Source: Halococcus agarilyticus
GTDB taxonomy: Archaea; Halobacteriota; Halobacteria; Halobacteriales; Halococcaceae
Direction: 5' to 3'
NCBI RefSeq assembly: GCF_000334895.1
Contig: NZ_BAFM01000004.1
Coordinates: 62,001-126,000 of the forward strand
Length of the DNA stretch: 64,000 nt
Shown here: piece after piece, positions 27,253 through 35,843 of the stretch
Numbering within the stretch: position 1 is the first letter of the stretch
Layout of the letters: every line of letters begins with the position of its first letter
Program-made: the position numbers and the translations under genes
Notes under the pieces: generated by a model
Told to the model about the DNA's origin: nothing
The model's input: the letters and a program-made list of their open reading frames with translations, nothing else
Database searches by the model: none

Positions 27253-27256
27253 AGTC

Positions 27257-28351
27257 ATGGGAACCGGGACGCGAGCCGAGTCCGGGACCGCGGCCCCCGA
27301 GGGCGAGCCGGGCACGGACGCCGCCGTCGGGGCCTCCGGCGTGGTCCGACGCACCGTCGCGTGGTCCGCTGGCCTCACGGTCGCGCTGATCGCGGTGGTG
27401 CTCGCGAGCGCGACGATCGGGCCGGTCGGGATCGGGTACGGCGTGGTCGCGAGGGCCGTACTCGACGCGCTCCCGTGGTTCAGCTTTCGCGTCCCCGATA
27501 CCGCGGCGACCATCGTGCTCGGCCTCCGGCTGCCCCGGATCGCGCTCGCGGCGGTCGTCGGGTTCGCGCTCGCGAGTGCGGGCACCGTGATGCAGGGCTT
27601 TTTCAGGAATCCGATGGCCGACCCCTCGATCATCGGGGTCTCGACCGGCGCGGCGGTCGGCGCGGTCGCCACCATCGTGTTCCCGCTCGCGGTCCCGTTC
27701 GGGCTCGGGCTCCACGGGGCGGCCTTCGTCGGCGCGCTGGTCGCGGCCTTTTCGGTCTACGCCATCGCCACCGAGAACGGCCGAACGCCGGTCGCCACTC
27801 TGCTGCTCGCGGGCGTCGCGATCCAGACCTTTCTGGGTGCGGTGATCTCGTACATGACGATCAACGCCGGCTGGAGCATCCGGCGGGTGGTCTTCTGGCT
27901 CTCGGGGAACCTTACTAACAGCACGTGGGGGAACGTCGTCACGACGCTGCCGCTCGCGCTCGTCGCGTTCGGGATCCTGCTCGCGTACGCCCGCGACCTC
28001 AACGTCCTCCTGCTCGGCGAGGCGGACGCCCACGCGCTCGGGATCGAGGTCGAGCGCACCAAGCGCGTGCTGCTCGCGGTGTCGAGCGTGCTGACGGCGG
28101 CCGCGGTCGCGGTCGCGGGCGTGATCGGGTTCGTCGGGCTGATCGTCCCCCACGTGATGCGGCTGCTCGTGGGTCCCGACCACCGCATCCTGCTGCCGAC
28201 CAGTGCGCTCGCCGGCGGGGGCTTCCTCGTCGCCGCCGACACCCTCGCGCGGTCGGGGGCCGCCGAGCTCCCGGTCGGGATCGTGACTGCGGCGGTCGGC
28301 GCGCCCTTCTTCCTCTACTTGCTCCGCCGTCAGGAGGTCCACGCGCTGTGA
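27257..28351 (+). CDS. btuC: cobalamin ABC importer permease
   Basis: A 364-residue FecCD-family permease. An N-terminal hydrophilic stretch of about 35 residues precedes about ten helices, with family motifs [25 protein letters not shown](F)[12 protein letters not shown] and [13 protein letters not shown]. It forms the membrane channel with BtuD. Its TGA overlaps the GTG of btuD (GTGA), so the two are coupled. A TATA box at about 27224-27232 places transcription near the ATG. Confidence 0.93.
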   Translation: MGTGTRAESGTAAPEGEPGTDAAVGASGVVRRTVAWSAGLTVALIAVVLASATIGPVGIGYGVVARAVLDALPWFSFRVPDTAATIVLGLRLPRIALAAVVGFALASAGTVMQGFFRNPMADPSIIGVSTGAAVGAVATIVFPLAVPFGLGLHGAAFVGALVAAFSVYAIATENGRTPVATLLLAGVAIQTFLGAVISYMTINAGWSIRRVVFWLSGNLTNSTWGNVVTTLPLALVAFGILLAYARDLNVLLLGEADAHALGIEVERTKRVLLAVSSVLTAAAVAVAGVIGFVGLIVPHVMRLLVGPDHRILLPTSALAGGGFLVAADTLARSGAAELPVGIVTAAVGAPFFLYLLRRQEVHAL

Positions 28352-29586
28352 TCGACGTCGAGGACCTCTCGATCGCGTTCGGCGACGTCGCGGCCGTGAG
28401 CGACGCCTCCCTCGACGTCGATCGCGGCGAGGTCGTGGGCCTCGTCGGGCCGAACGGTGCGGGCAAGACCACCCTGCTGAGCGCGATCAACGGACTGATC
28501 GACCCCGCGAGCGGAAGGGTTCGGATCGACGGCGACCGCGCCGGGAGCCTCTCGGCACGCGCGATCGCGCGTCGAGTGGCAACCGTACCCCAGGAGACGA
28601 ATCTCTCCTTCGCCTTTCCGGTCCGCGAGGTGGTCGCGATGGGCCGAACGCCGTACCGCTCACGATTCGAGCGCGCCTCGGAGAGCGATCGCGAGCACAC
28701 CGCACGCGCCATGGAGCGAACAGGGACGAAGCGCTTCGCCGACCGCGCCATCGACGAGATCAGCGGCGGCGAGCGCCAGCGCGTGATTCTCGCCCGCGCG
28801 CTCTGCCAGGACCCCGAGGTACTCCTGCTCGACGAGCCGACCGCCAGCCTCGACGTCAACCACCAGGTGCGCACGCTCTCGCTCCTCGGCGAGTTCGTCG
28901 CCGACGGCCGGGCGGCGCTGTGTGCGATCCACGACCTCTCGCTCGCCGCCCGGTTCTGTGACCGGCTCGCCCTGCTTTCCGAGGGTCGTGTGGTCGCCAC
29001 CGGTCCTCCAGAATCGGTGCTGACCGAGACCCACGTCGAGCGCGCGTTCGACGCCGACGCCGCCGTGACCCGCCACCCCGTCACGGGTGCGGTCGACGTG
29101 ACCGCAACGGCCGACCGCCCCGAGCGTGACGTGCGGGTTCACGTCCTCGGCGGTGGCCGGGCGGGCGCGCGAGCCGTCGCCGCGCTCGCCGACGCCGGTT
29201 TCTCGCTGTCGGCGGGCGTGCTCCCGAACGGCGACGTCGCGCTCGAAACCGCCGATGCACATGGAGTCGAAACCGTCACCGCCGCGCCGTTCGCGCCGAT
29301 CGACGAGCACACTCGTGAGCGTGCTGCGGCGGCGGTGCGGGCGGCCGACGTCGCGGTGCTCGTCGGGGGCGGCGAAACGAACCGCCGGCTCGCCACCGAC
29401 GCGAGGCGATTGGTGATCGTCGAAGGTGAAGCGTCGGAAACCGCCGCCGAGGGGAGCGCGAGTGTGGCCGCCGATCGCCCCCGGCCCGCGTGCGTCGTCG
29501 GCGTCGAGGGAGTCGTCGCCGGGGTCGAGACGGCGTTCCACGCTTCGAGCGGTCCCGAGCGGCCCGAGGCGGCGGCCGACGACTGA
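28348..29586 (+). CDS. btuD: cobalamin ABC importer ATPase with C-terminal extension
   Basis: A 412-residue ATPase with GTG start at 28348. Residues 1-250 are a standard FecE/BtuD ATPase: Walker [10 protein letters not shown], signature ISGGERQR, Walker B VLLLDEP, switch AIHDLS. About 150 further residues form a separate domain that begins [19 protein letters not shown], a Gly-rich nucleotide-binding-like loop, and ends in an Ala/Glu/Asp-rich tail. I recall such an extension in other haloarchaeal BtuD proteins; its function is unknown. Confidence 0.9.
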   Translation: MIDVEDLSIAFGDVAAVSDASLDVDRGEVVGLVGPNGAGKTTLLSAINGLIDPASGRVRIDGDRAGSLSARAIARRVATVPQETNLSFAFPVREVVAMGRTPYRSRFERASESDREHTARAMERTGTKRFADRAIDEISGGERQRVILARALCQDPEVLLLDEPTASLDVNHQVRTLSLLGEFVADGRAALCAIHDLSLAARFCDRLALLSEGRVVATGPPESVLTETHVERAFDADAAVTRHPVTGAVDVTATADRPERDVRVHVLGGGRAGARAVAALADAGFSLSAGVLPNGDVALETADAHGVETVTAAPFAPIDEHTRERAAAAVRAADVAVLVGGGETNRRLATDARRLVIVEGEASETAAEGSASVAADRPRPACVVGVEGVVAGVETAFHASSGPERPEAAADD

Positions 29587-29588
29587 GA

Positions 29589-29855
29589 TCACTCCTCGAC
29601 GAACCGATCGTAGGCGAGGTCGGCGACCCGCGTCGCGACCACGAGTGGCGGGAAGACCGAGAGCGCAGCCAGAAGTGCCAGCGTGAACTCCCGACTCGAT
29701 GGTGTGCCCGATGCGGTGAGGCGTTCGACGTACGCGAACAGTGCTTCGTGGAACAGCGCGACGAAGGGGGCGAACACCACGACGACGGCGACGAGCCTGG
29801 TCGCGGTTCGTGGGTGGACGTCGTGGACCGACCGCGGTGGTGAGGGCGCGGTCAC
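29589..29855 (-). CDS. small two-helix membrane protein
   Basis: 88 residues from GTG 29855, whose GTGA overlaps the stop of the PH-domain gene. The hydrophobic segments are about 19-40 and 57-75. It is coupled to the PH-domain protein and probably works with it. No family is recognised. It lies convergent with btuD, two bases from that gene's stop. Confidence 0.6.
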   Translation of the reverse strand: MTAPSPPRSVHDVHPRTATRLVAVVVVFAPFVALFHEALFAYVERLTASGTPSSREFTLALLAALSVFPPLVVATRVADLAYDRFVEE

Positions 29856-30394
29856 GACGTGGCCTGGCCCGCGCCCGCCACCCCGCGCCCCGCGGTCGTG
29901 GCGGCTGACTCGCTGAGCTGTGTGGTCACGAGCCCGGTCACGTGCTCGGGATCGGGGACGTCGCTGAGTGCGAGGTTCACGCCGCCCGAGCCGGCCGTGT
30001 ACACCGCGACGTCGCCGTACGAGAGGAGGCGCTCGGTCAACGACTGCTCGAACGCGGTGTTCTGGATCCGGTCGATCGGCACGCGCGTGACCCGGATCGA
30101 GAACACGCCCGTCTTCTCGTAGATCGCCTTCGTCGTGAACACGTACCGGGTGCCCCAGCGGACGAGGTACACCCACGCGACGATCGCGATCCCGAGCGGA
30201 ACGAGGGCGAAGGCGAGCCGTTCGGGCACGCCCTGAATCGTGACCTCGCGGGGGAGCCACGCACCGAGCAGGCTCAGCCCGAACCCCACGAGGATCGCGG
30301 GCGTCGCCGGGGCGAGGCTCGGCGTGCCCGCCCAGAGCACCTCCTCGTCGGCGGTGAGCGGGAGCCACCCGGTCGACTCGACGCCCGAACTCAT
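29852..30394 (-). CDS. PH-domain membrane protein (bacterial PH type, YdbS-like)
   Basis: A 180-residue protein starting MSSGVESTGWLPLTADEEVLWAGTPSL. Two adjacent helices (about 32-50 and 58-76) are followed by a bacterial PH domain beginning RWGTRYVFTTKAIYEKTGVFSIRVTRVPIDRIQNT, the recognisable signature. Such proteins sit at the membrane with the PH domain in the cytoplasm; their ligands are generally unknown. ATG 30394 was chosen because cgtaagtc lies about 27 nt upstream and the first strand fits. Confidence 0.82.
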   Translation of the reverse strand: MSSGVESTGWLPLTADEEVLWAGTPSLAPATPAILVGFGLSLLGAWLPREVTIQGVPERLAFALVPLGIAIVAWVYLVRWGTRYVFTTKAIYEKTGVFSIRVTRVPIDRIQNTAFEQSLTERLLSYGDVAVYTAGSGGVNLALSDVPDPEHVTGLVTTQLSESAATTAGRGVAGAGQATS

Positions 30395-30508
30395 CGGGGA
30401 ACCAACGGCGAGCACGGACTTACGCGTTTTCGTCCGCCGCGGGTTCGGGGCGGAGTCGATCGGCGATCGGCGAACGTTTGTCACGGACGGTCGCCCGAGT
30501 ACGAGGCG

Positions 30509-30516
30509 TTTTTATC
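30509..30516 (+). promoter_or_regulatory. TATA box of the GT2 transcript
   Basis: The box tttttatc predicts transcription from about 30540-30546. It is too close to the upstream in-frame ATG at 30524, and about 130 nt before the GT2 start at 30647. The first usable start codon downstream is 30546. Confidence 0.5.
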
Positions 30517-30545
30517 TCTCGGCATGGGAGAACCGCCACGATCGG

Positions 30546-30650
30546 ATGCAAGGGACAGCGCTCCGCGGGACGACGATCCGAACCACGAGCCGGCGATCGG
30601 TGCGGAGAGCGACGGCCGTCGCCGCGATGGGGGCCACGGCACGGCCATGA
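30546..30650 (+). CDS. putative 34-residue leader ORF coupled to the GT2 gene
   Basis: Begins at the first ATG after the predicted transcription start and ends in TGA overlapping the GT2 start codon as ATGA. The peptide (MQGTALRGTTIRTTSRRSV...) is Arg/Thr/Ala-rich and basic, unlike normal haloarchaeal proteins, which argues for a coupling function rather than a stable product, or for chance. Same length (105 nt with stop) as the leader ORFs before coxA and the BGTF surface protein gene. Confidence 0.35.
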   Translation: MQGTALRGTTIRTTSRRSVRRATAVAAMGATARP

Positions 30651-31402
30651 CGGCGTCGGGTTCGCCGTCGGTCTCGATCATCATCCCCACCTACAACGAG
30701 CGCGAGAACATCGAGCGCGTCGTCGATCGCTGCCAGGCGGCGCTCGACGGCTACCGCTTCGAGATCGTGGTCGTCGACGACGACTCCCCCGACAAGACCT
30801 GGCAGGTCGTCGCCGACGCGTACGACGGTGCGGAGACGGTGCGGGTCGTCCGCCGCACCGAGGAGTCGGGGCTCGCGACCGCGGTCTCGCGCGGGTTCGA
30901 CGAGGCGACCGCCGAGCTGTGCGCGGTGATCGACGCCGACCTCCAGCATCCCCCCGAGAAACTCCCCGAGCTCGTCGCGGCGTTCGACACCGGCGCGGAC
31001 ATCGTGATCGGGAGCCGCCACGTCGCCGGCGGCGGGGTCGAGAACTGGTCGCTCGCCCGCCGGATCGTCAGCCGCGGCGCGATGGCGATCGCGAAGCTCG
31101 CGCTCCCGCCGACACGGGGGATCTCCGACCCGATGAGCGGCTTCTTCGCGATCCGGCGCGAGATCATCGACGGCGTCGCGCTCGCGCCCACCGGCTACAA
31201 GATCCTGCTCGAAGTCCTCATGAAATGCGAGTACGACCGGATCGCCGAGGTTCCCTATGTCTTCACCGAGCGCGAGCGCGGCGAGTCGAAGCTCACCGCC
31301 GACGAGTACCTCGACTTCCTCACTCACGTCTACGATCTCCGGCGCGACGAGCGTGGCGGATGCGAGCGGGCGATCCCCGTCACGGTCGAAGGCCGGCGGT
31401 AG
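30647..31402 (+). CDS. family 2 glycosyltransferase, dolichyl-phosphate sugar synthase-like
   Basis: A 251-residue GT-A enzyme of the DPM1 type, which transfers a sugar from a nucleotide donor to dolichol phosphate on the cytoplasmic face. Motifs are VSIIIPTYNERENI (1-25), the donor-binding VVDDDSPDKT, and DADLQHPPEKLPEL with the metal-binding DAD, then SRHVAGGGVENWSLARRIVSRGA and DPMSGFFAIRR. It has no C-terminal helices, as in short DPM1 proteins. Start 30647 follows the conserved first strand; a longer in-frame start at 30524 lies too near the TATA box. Confidence 0.9.
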   Translation: MTASGSPSVSIIIPTYNERENIERVVDRCQAALDGYRFEIVVVDDDSPDKTWQVVADAYDGAETVRVVRRTEESGLATAVSRGFDEATAELCAVIDADLQHPPEKLPELVAAFDTGADIVIGSRHVAGGGVENWSLARRIVSRGAMAIAKLALPPTRGISDPMSGFFAIRREIIDGVALAPTGYKILLEVLMKCEYDRIAEVPYVFTERERGESKLTADEYLDFLTHVYDLRRDERGGCERAIPVTVEGRR

Positions 31403-31527
31403 CTTCGGACCGACCGCCGATCGCTCGTCGTTCGAACGACGGCGAACGATCGGCAGCCGTCCCGAAGCCAATTAGCCGACGAACCAATAGCCCTAAACCG
31501 GGTCCCGACGTTCGATCCGGGTAGCAC

Positions 31528-32853
31528 ATGGCTCCGCTCTCCCGCCAGCGACTCGGGACGCTGTTGATCCTCCTCGCGGTCGTGGGCGTCGTCGGATCGT
31601 TCGCGGTGAGCGCGGCGACCGCACCCAGCGCCGGGACGGGATCGGCGAACGACTCCGCCGACCGCGGCCGGACGCTCGTCGGGATGCAGGCCGAGGGCCG
31701 GGTCGCGATGCTCGACGCGAACGGCGATCCGCTCTGGCGGATCGGCAGCGAAACCGTCGATTACTTCGACGTCACCATGCTCGACAACGGCAGCGTCCTC
31801 GCGGGGTTCGTCGCCGAGGACCAGGAGGAGTGTGGCCAGTACGAAGCGCCGTGCTCCCGCACGGGCTTTCGGCTAATCGATCCGGAGCCCGAACCGACCG
31901 TCGCGAACGAGTGGTCGTTCCCGGTGCGCACGAAACTGAACAGCGAGGTCCACGACGTCGAGCCGTTGCCCTCCGGCGAGTACCTCCTGACCGACATGGA
32001 GTACGAGCGGATCCTCACGGTCGCCCAAAATGGTTCGATCACGTGGCAGTGGAACGCCAGCCAGCACTACGACGCGCCGCCCGACGTCACACGCACCGAC
32101 TGGCTCCACATCAACGACGTCGATCGGGTCGGTGACGGCCGGTACATGGTGTCGGTCCGGAACGCGAACCAGCTGTTGGTGATCGAGCGCGGCGAGGGCG
32201 TCGTCGACGTGATCAACGAGGACGAGGAACGGGGCAACGACGCCAACTGTAAACGCCGAGGCGGGCTCGCCGACTACAGCAACGACAGCGGCGGCGACGT
32301 GCGGTGTGGCGATCCCGAGGTCATGGACCACCAGCACAACCCGCAGTCGATCGACGACGGCGCAGTTCTCGTCGCCGACAGCGAGAACGACCGCGTGATC
32401 GAGCTTCACGAACAGAACGGTAGCTGGGAGGTCGCATGGGGCGTCGACACCTCGAACGGCGTCCGGTACGACTGGCCGCGCGACGCCGACCGGCTGCCGA
32501 ACGGCAACACGCTGATCACCGACTCGCGGAACGATCGGGTGGTCGAGGTCACGCCGAACGGCACGACAGTATGGAAAGCCGACACCGGGCGGTGGCCCTA
32601 CGAGGCCGAACGACTGCCCTACGGCGAACTCATCAACGACGACCGGCTCACGCGGCTCGACAGCAACGGCGACACGCCGACCCGGGGGACCGACTCCCCC
32701 CTCCCGTTCGTCGACCGGGCGTACGCCGGGCTCTCCTTCGTGGTCTCGCTGCCCACGTGGTTCCAGCCGTGGCACATCGGCGTGGTCGCGGTCGCGGTCG
32801 TCTTCGTCGTCGTCGGGAGCGTGCTGGTCGTGAGCGCGCGGTGGAACCGATAA
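31528..32853 (+). CDS. arylsulfotransferase (ASST)-like exported beta-propeller protein
   Basis: A 441-residue protein with an N-terminal membrane or signal segment (10-31), a large extracellular propeller domain and a C-terminal helix (about 413-436) before RWNR. Repeats such as HDVEPLPSGEYLLTD, HINDVDRVGDGRYMVS, DHQHNPQSIDDGAVLVADSEND and PRDADRLPNGNTLITDSRNDRVVEV match the arylsulfotransferase family, which moves sulfate between phenolic compounds in bacteria. The conserved histidines at the starts of the blades are present. It lies among glycan genes, so a role in surface polymer modification is possible but unproven. Confidence 0.82.
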   Translation: MAPLSRQRLGTLLILLAVVGVVGSFAVSAATAPSAGTGSANDSADRGRTLVGMQAEGRVAMLDANGDPLWRIGSETVDYFDVTMLDNGSVLAGFVAEDQEECGQYEAPCSRTGFRLIDPEPEPTVANEWSFPVRTKLNSEVHDVEPLPSGEYLLTDMEYERILTVAQNGSITWQWNASQHYDAPPDVTRTDWLHINDVDRVGDGRYMVSVRNANQLLVIERGEGVVDVINEDEERGNDANCKRRGGLADYSNDSGGDVRCGDPEVMDHQHNPQSIDDGAVLVADSENDRVIELHEQNGSWEVAWGVDTSNGVRYDWPRDADRLPNGNTLITDSRNDRVVEVTPNGTTVWKADTGRWPYEAERLPYGELINDDRLTRLDSNGDTPTRGTDSPLPFVDRAYAGLSFVVSLPTWFQPWHIGVVAVAVVFVVVGSVLVVSARWNR

Positions 32854-32975
32854 CGGGACTCGGCCGCCGGCCGAGACGCCATCGCCGCCCTCCGGATCCG
32901 GGGGACGGGAGTGGTAATATACGCCGAGCATACGCAGGCCGCGAGGACTTTCTCGATCCGCTCGACACACCGAGT

Positions 32976-33224
32976 ATGGGGAGTGGAACGTACCCGACGA
33001 ACGAGAGCGGGATGCCGGTGTGCGCCCGTCCTGAGGAGGACGAACAGCCGTGTCTGGAGGAGGTATCGGTTCCCGGAGCACCCTGCGAGGCCCACCGTGG
33101 CCGGAGCCCGATGGTCGACGAGCGGATCGTCTGGCGGCCACGGGACCCGCAGTGGACCCTGAGCACGACGAACGACGAACGACCGATCGAAACGGACGGC
33201 ACGAACGGGAAGGTCAGCCGGTAG
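32976..33224 (+). CDS. 82-residue protein with a Cys/His zinc-finger-like motif
   Basis: A small protein with C-x8-C-x11-C-x3-H spacing near its start (VCARPEEDEQPC ... APCEAH), similar in style to short haloarchaeal zinc-binding proteins. The rest is hydrophilic. A strong TATA-like taatatac at about 32915-32922 lies between the ASST gene and this ORF and has no other obvious target. That supports it as a gene, with a leader of about 30 nt. Function unknown. Confidence 0.45.
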   Translation: MGSGTYPTNESGMPVCARPEEDEQPCLEEVSVPGAPCEAHRGRSPMVDERIVWRPRDPQWTLSTTNDERPIETDGTNGKVSR

Positions 33225-33242
33225 CGCGGACGCGAACGGGTT

Positions 33243-34595
33243 CTATTCGATGTAGCCGAGATCGCGGAGCCGTTGCTGGACGTCCTCGTCGCGCTCGGTC
33301 GCCTCGGTGTCGGCGATCTCGATCGCCGCGAGGCGGTCGTCGAGCGCGGCGCGGAGCGCGTCCCAGTCCTCGCCGGTCGGCTCCGTGATCGGGTCGCGTT
33401 CGCCGGGATCGTCGCGACGATCGTATCCCTCGATCCCGTCGTTAGTGTAGATGAGCTTCCGTTCTGGCGTTCTGACCGCGACCTGGAGCGCGTCGGGCGC
33501 GAGCCGGCCGGGTTCGGTCGGCGTCGAAGCGACCTCGCTGATCGCGAGTTCGTCGTCGAGGCCGTCGCCCTCGATCGCGGGCCGAAGCGATCGACCACGG
33601 TAGCTCGCCGGGAGATCGACATCGGCGTAGTCGAGGATGGTCGGCGCGATGTCGATGTGACGCGCCTGCGTGTCGACGGTATCGGTGTTCACGTCCACGT
33701 CGGCCGGTGGCCGGACCAGGAACGGGACGTGAGTCAGCTCGTCGTGGAGGTTGGGTTCGTGGCCGACCTGGCCGTGCTCGAACAGCGCCTCGCCGTGGTC
33801 GGCGGTCACGATCACGAGCGTGTCGTCGTCCACGCTTTCGAGAAGTGTGCCCGCCTTCTCGTCGGCGTGGCGGACCGACGCGGCGTACAGCCCCCGAACG
33901 ACCTCGCGCTCGCGCTCGGTGAACGACTCGGGTTCGTGCTGGGCGCGCGTCACGAGCTGTGCGGGGCTGTCCTCGATCGCGGGCACGCCGACCGCCTCGC
34001 GGTGGCGTTTCGGCGGCGTGTAGGGGGCGTGGGGTTCGAGCAGGTGGGTCCAGACGAACGCCTCGTCGTCGGCGCTGTCGAGCGCCTCGCGCGCGACCTC
34101 GATCTCGGCGGCGTCGCCCGTCACCGTTCGAAGCGGTTTCTGGGCGTAGCGGTAGACGTACTGGGCGGCGCGGTAGACGGGGTGATCGAGCGAGAAGTTG
34201 TCGAGCAGGAACTGGCGGGCGGGTTCGAGCCCCGGCAGGCCGAACTCGCCGACGTCGCGGTACTCGGTGTACCCCCGGCCGTAGCCGTACTTCTCGCCGA
34301 GCCACGGGTTGGCGTGGACGCCGACCGATCGCCAGCCCGCTCGCGAGAGCGCCTCGCTCACCAGGGTCCGGTCCTCGCTCAGCCGTTCGTATCCTCCGTG
34401 ATCGAGCGGGAGCGTCGAGGTGAAGACGGATGGGAAAGCATAGGGCGTCGCGGGGCCGTGGCTCACACCCTCGGTAAAGACGACGCCGTCCTCGGCGAGC
34501 CGCGCGAGATTGGGGGTGTGATCGCCGACGGCGTCGGGCACGAACGAGGCGTGTGACGCGCGCCACGCGTCGATGGTCAGGAGGAGAACCTTCAT
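33243..34595 (-). CDS. sulfatase-family (alkaline phosphatase superfamily) hydrolase
   Basis: A 450-residue cytoplasmic protein beginning MKVLLLTIDAWRASHAS, with the first metal-binding Asp. The second metal site ITADHGEALFEHGQVGHEP and THVPFLVRPP are clear. The position of the sulfatase nucleophile reads GPATPYAFPSVFTS, with no Cys/Ser-x-Pro-x-Arg, so it cannot carry a formylglycine. A Thr or Ser nucleophile, as in phosphotransferases of the superfamily, is likely. It is convergent with the preceding zinc-protein gene and divergent from the GT4 gene. The minus-strand box gataaatcc (about 34619-34627) fits leaderless transcription. Confidence 0.85.
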   Translation of the reverse strand: MKVLLLTIDAWRASHASFVPDAVGDHTPNLARLAEDGVVFTEGVSHGPATPYAFPSVFTSTLPLDHGGYERLSEDRTLVSEALSRAGWRSVGVHANPWLGEKYGYGRGYTEYRDVGEFGLPGLEPARQFLLDNFSLDHPVYRAAQYVYRYAQKPLRTVTGDAAEIEVAREALDSADDEAFVWTHLLEPHAPYTPPKRHREAVGVPAIEDSPAQLVTRAQHEPESFTEREREVVRGLYAASVRHADEKAGTLLESVDDDTLVIVTADHGEALFEHGQVGHEPNLHDELTHVPFLVRPPADVDVNTDTVDTQARHIDIAPTILDYADVDLPASYRGRSLRPAIEGDGLDDELAISEVASTPTEPGRLAPDALQVAVRTPERKLIYTNDGIEGYDRRDDPGERDPITEPTGEDWDALRAALDDRLAAIEIADTEATERDEDVQQRLRDLGYIE

Positions 34596-34670
34596 TGTCC
34601 CGACGAACCGCTCGGTCGGGGATTTATCTTACTATCCGCGAACTGCCCGTCCGTCCACCGGATAGATATG

Positions 34671-34678
34671 TTTAATGG
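34671..34678 (+). promoter_or_regulatory. TATA box of the GT4 transcript
   Basis: The box tttaatgg is centred 28 nt before the ATG at 34702 and some 125 nt before the GT4 start at 34800. This spacing predicts a leaderless mRNA whose first codon is 34702. Confidence 0.55.
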
Positions 34679-34701
34679 GCTTCGGCCAGTCGTTCCGGTC
34701 A

Positions 34702-34797
34702 ATGGACGTTCCGCCGCGCGACAGCCGCTCTCCCGTCGTCTCTCCGCCCTGGACACGCCCCGATTCGACCGACAGCGACGCTCGTTCGACCGCATAG
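34702..34797 (+). CDS. putative 31-residue leader ORF preceding the GT4 gene
   Basis: It starts exactly where the TATA box predicts transcription to begin, and its TAG at 34795-34797 is two bases before the GT4 ATG (TAGTCATG). The peptide starts MDVPPRDSRSPVVSPPW and is rich in Pro, Ser, Arg and Asp. It is either a coupling leader or a chance ORF. Confidence 0.35.
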   Translation: MDVPPRDSRSPVVSPPWTRPDSTDSDARSTA

Positions 34798-34799
34798 TC

Positions 34800-35843
34800 A
34801 TGGTCGGGACGCGTATCGCCCTGTGTCCGCACCTCTCGGTCGAGCACTACCGCGGCGGCGAGAAGTGGGTGACTGCGCTCGCCAATCGGCTCGCTACTGA
34901 CGGAGTCGACGTCTCGATCCGCGCGCTCCCCTACGCGCCCGGCGGCGAGCGCCGGGTCGACGTTCGGGACGTGCTCCACCCGGAAGTCCCCTATCGGGAG
35001 GCGTGGCACCACGACCTCTCCGGGTTCGACACCGCGTACGTCTTCTACAACCCGCTCTCGGAGGTGTTCTTTTCCGGAGGGACGACCCGCATCGCGGGCA
35101 TCCACTCGTGGGCGTTCGTCTCGCCGAAACTGTTCGAGGCCCACTACGGCGTCGTCCCCACCGCCGTCAAGCTTCTCTACCGCGCGATCGGCGAACGCGA
35201 CCTCGGCCGATTCGACGCGGTCCACACGGTGACACCGGCCTACGACTCGCCGCATCCGAACACGATCCACATCCCGAACTTCGTCGACGTCGAGCGGTTC
35301 CACCCCGACAGGGACGACCGCGCCGAGGAGTTCACCGTCCTGACGACCGCCGCCCACATCCGCGAGAAGGGCTGGGACACGGTCCAGGCGGTGGCCGAGC
35401 GGCTCGCGCCCGAGATCCGGGTCGTGACGACCGGTGACGGTGCCGGAGCGGTCGAGGGGCTCGGGTTCCTCGACGAGGACGAGCTCGCCGACGCCTACGC
35501 CCGCGCGCACGTCGTCCTCCACCCGGCACGGGTCGACACCGACAGCATGGTGATCAACGAGGCCTGCGCGTCGGGCACACCGGTGGTGACGACGCCGCTT
35601 TCGACCCACGTCCGCGAGAACGACGCCATCCTCCACGCCGAGACGCCCCGCGGGATGGCTCACGCCGTCCGTCTGCTCCGCGCCGAGTGGCGACACGACG
35701 GCGGCTACGACGAGCGCTGCCGGCGCGCGCGAGAGGAGGGTGAGGCTCACGGGTTCGACGAGATCTATCTGCGGCTCAAGGACCTCCTCGTGTCGCCACC
35801 GACCGTCGAGACGGGTACGACGCGAACGGAGGTGCGGGTGTGA
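34800..35843 (+). CDS. family 4 glycosyltransferase
   Basis: A 347-residue GT-B fold enzyme. The N-terminal acceptor domain begins IALCPHLSVEHYRGGEKWV, with the GGxE-type loop. The C-terminal donor domain contains TAAHIREKGWDTV and the EX7E-like region DSMVINEACASGTPVVTTPLSTH. It has no membrane helices and is probably peripheral on the cytoplasmic face, adding sugars to lipid-linked glycans. It overlaps gtrA by four bases, heading a four-gene operon (GT4, GtrA, DUF2079, DUF2079). Confidence 0.88.
   Translation: MVGTRIALCPHLSVEHYRGGEKWVTALANRLATDGVDVSIRALPYAPGGERRVDVRDVLHPEVPYREAWHHDLSGFDTAYVFYNPLSEVFFSGGTTRIAGIHSWAFVSPKLFEAHYGVVPTAVKLLYRAIGERDLGRFDAVHTVTPAYDSPHPNTIHIPNFVDVERFHPDRDDRAEEFTVLTTAAHIREKGWDTVQAVAERLAPEIRVVTTGDGAGAVEGLGFLDEDELADAYARAHVVLHPARVDTDSMVINEACASGTPVVTTPLSTHVRENDAILHAETPRGMAHAVRLLRAEWRHDGGYDERCRRAREEGEAHGFDEIYLRLKDLLVSPPTVETGTTRTEVRV

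Noticed and set aside
30524-30646. Upstream ATG 30524 as GT2 start
   Set aside because: It is only about 10 nt from the TATA box, and the extra 41 residues are a low-complexity Arg/Asp/Gly stretch before the conserved first strand.
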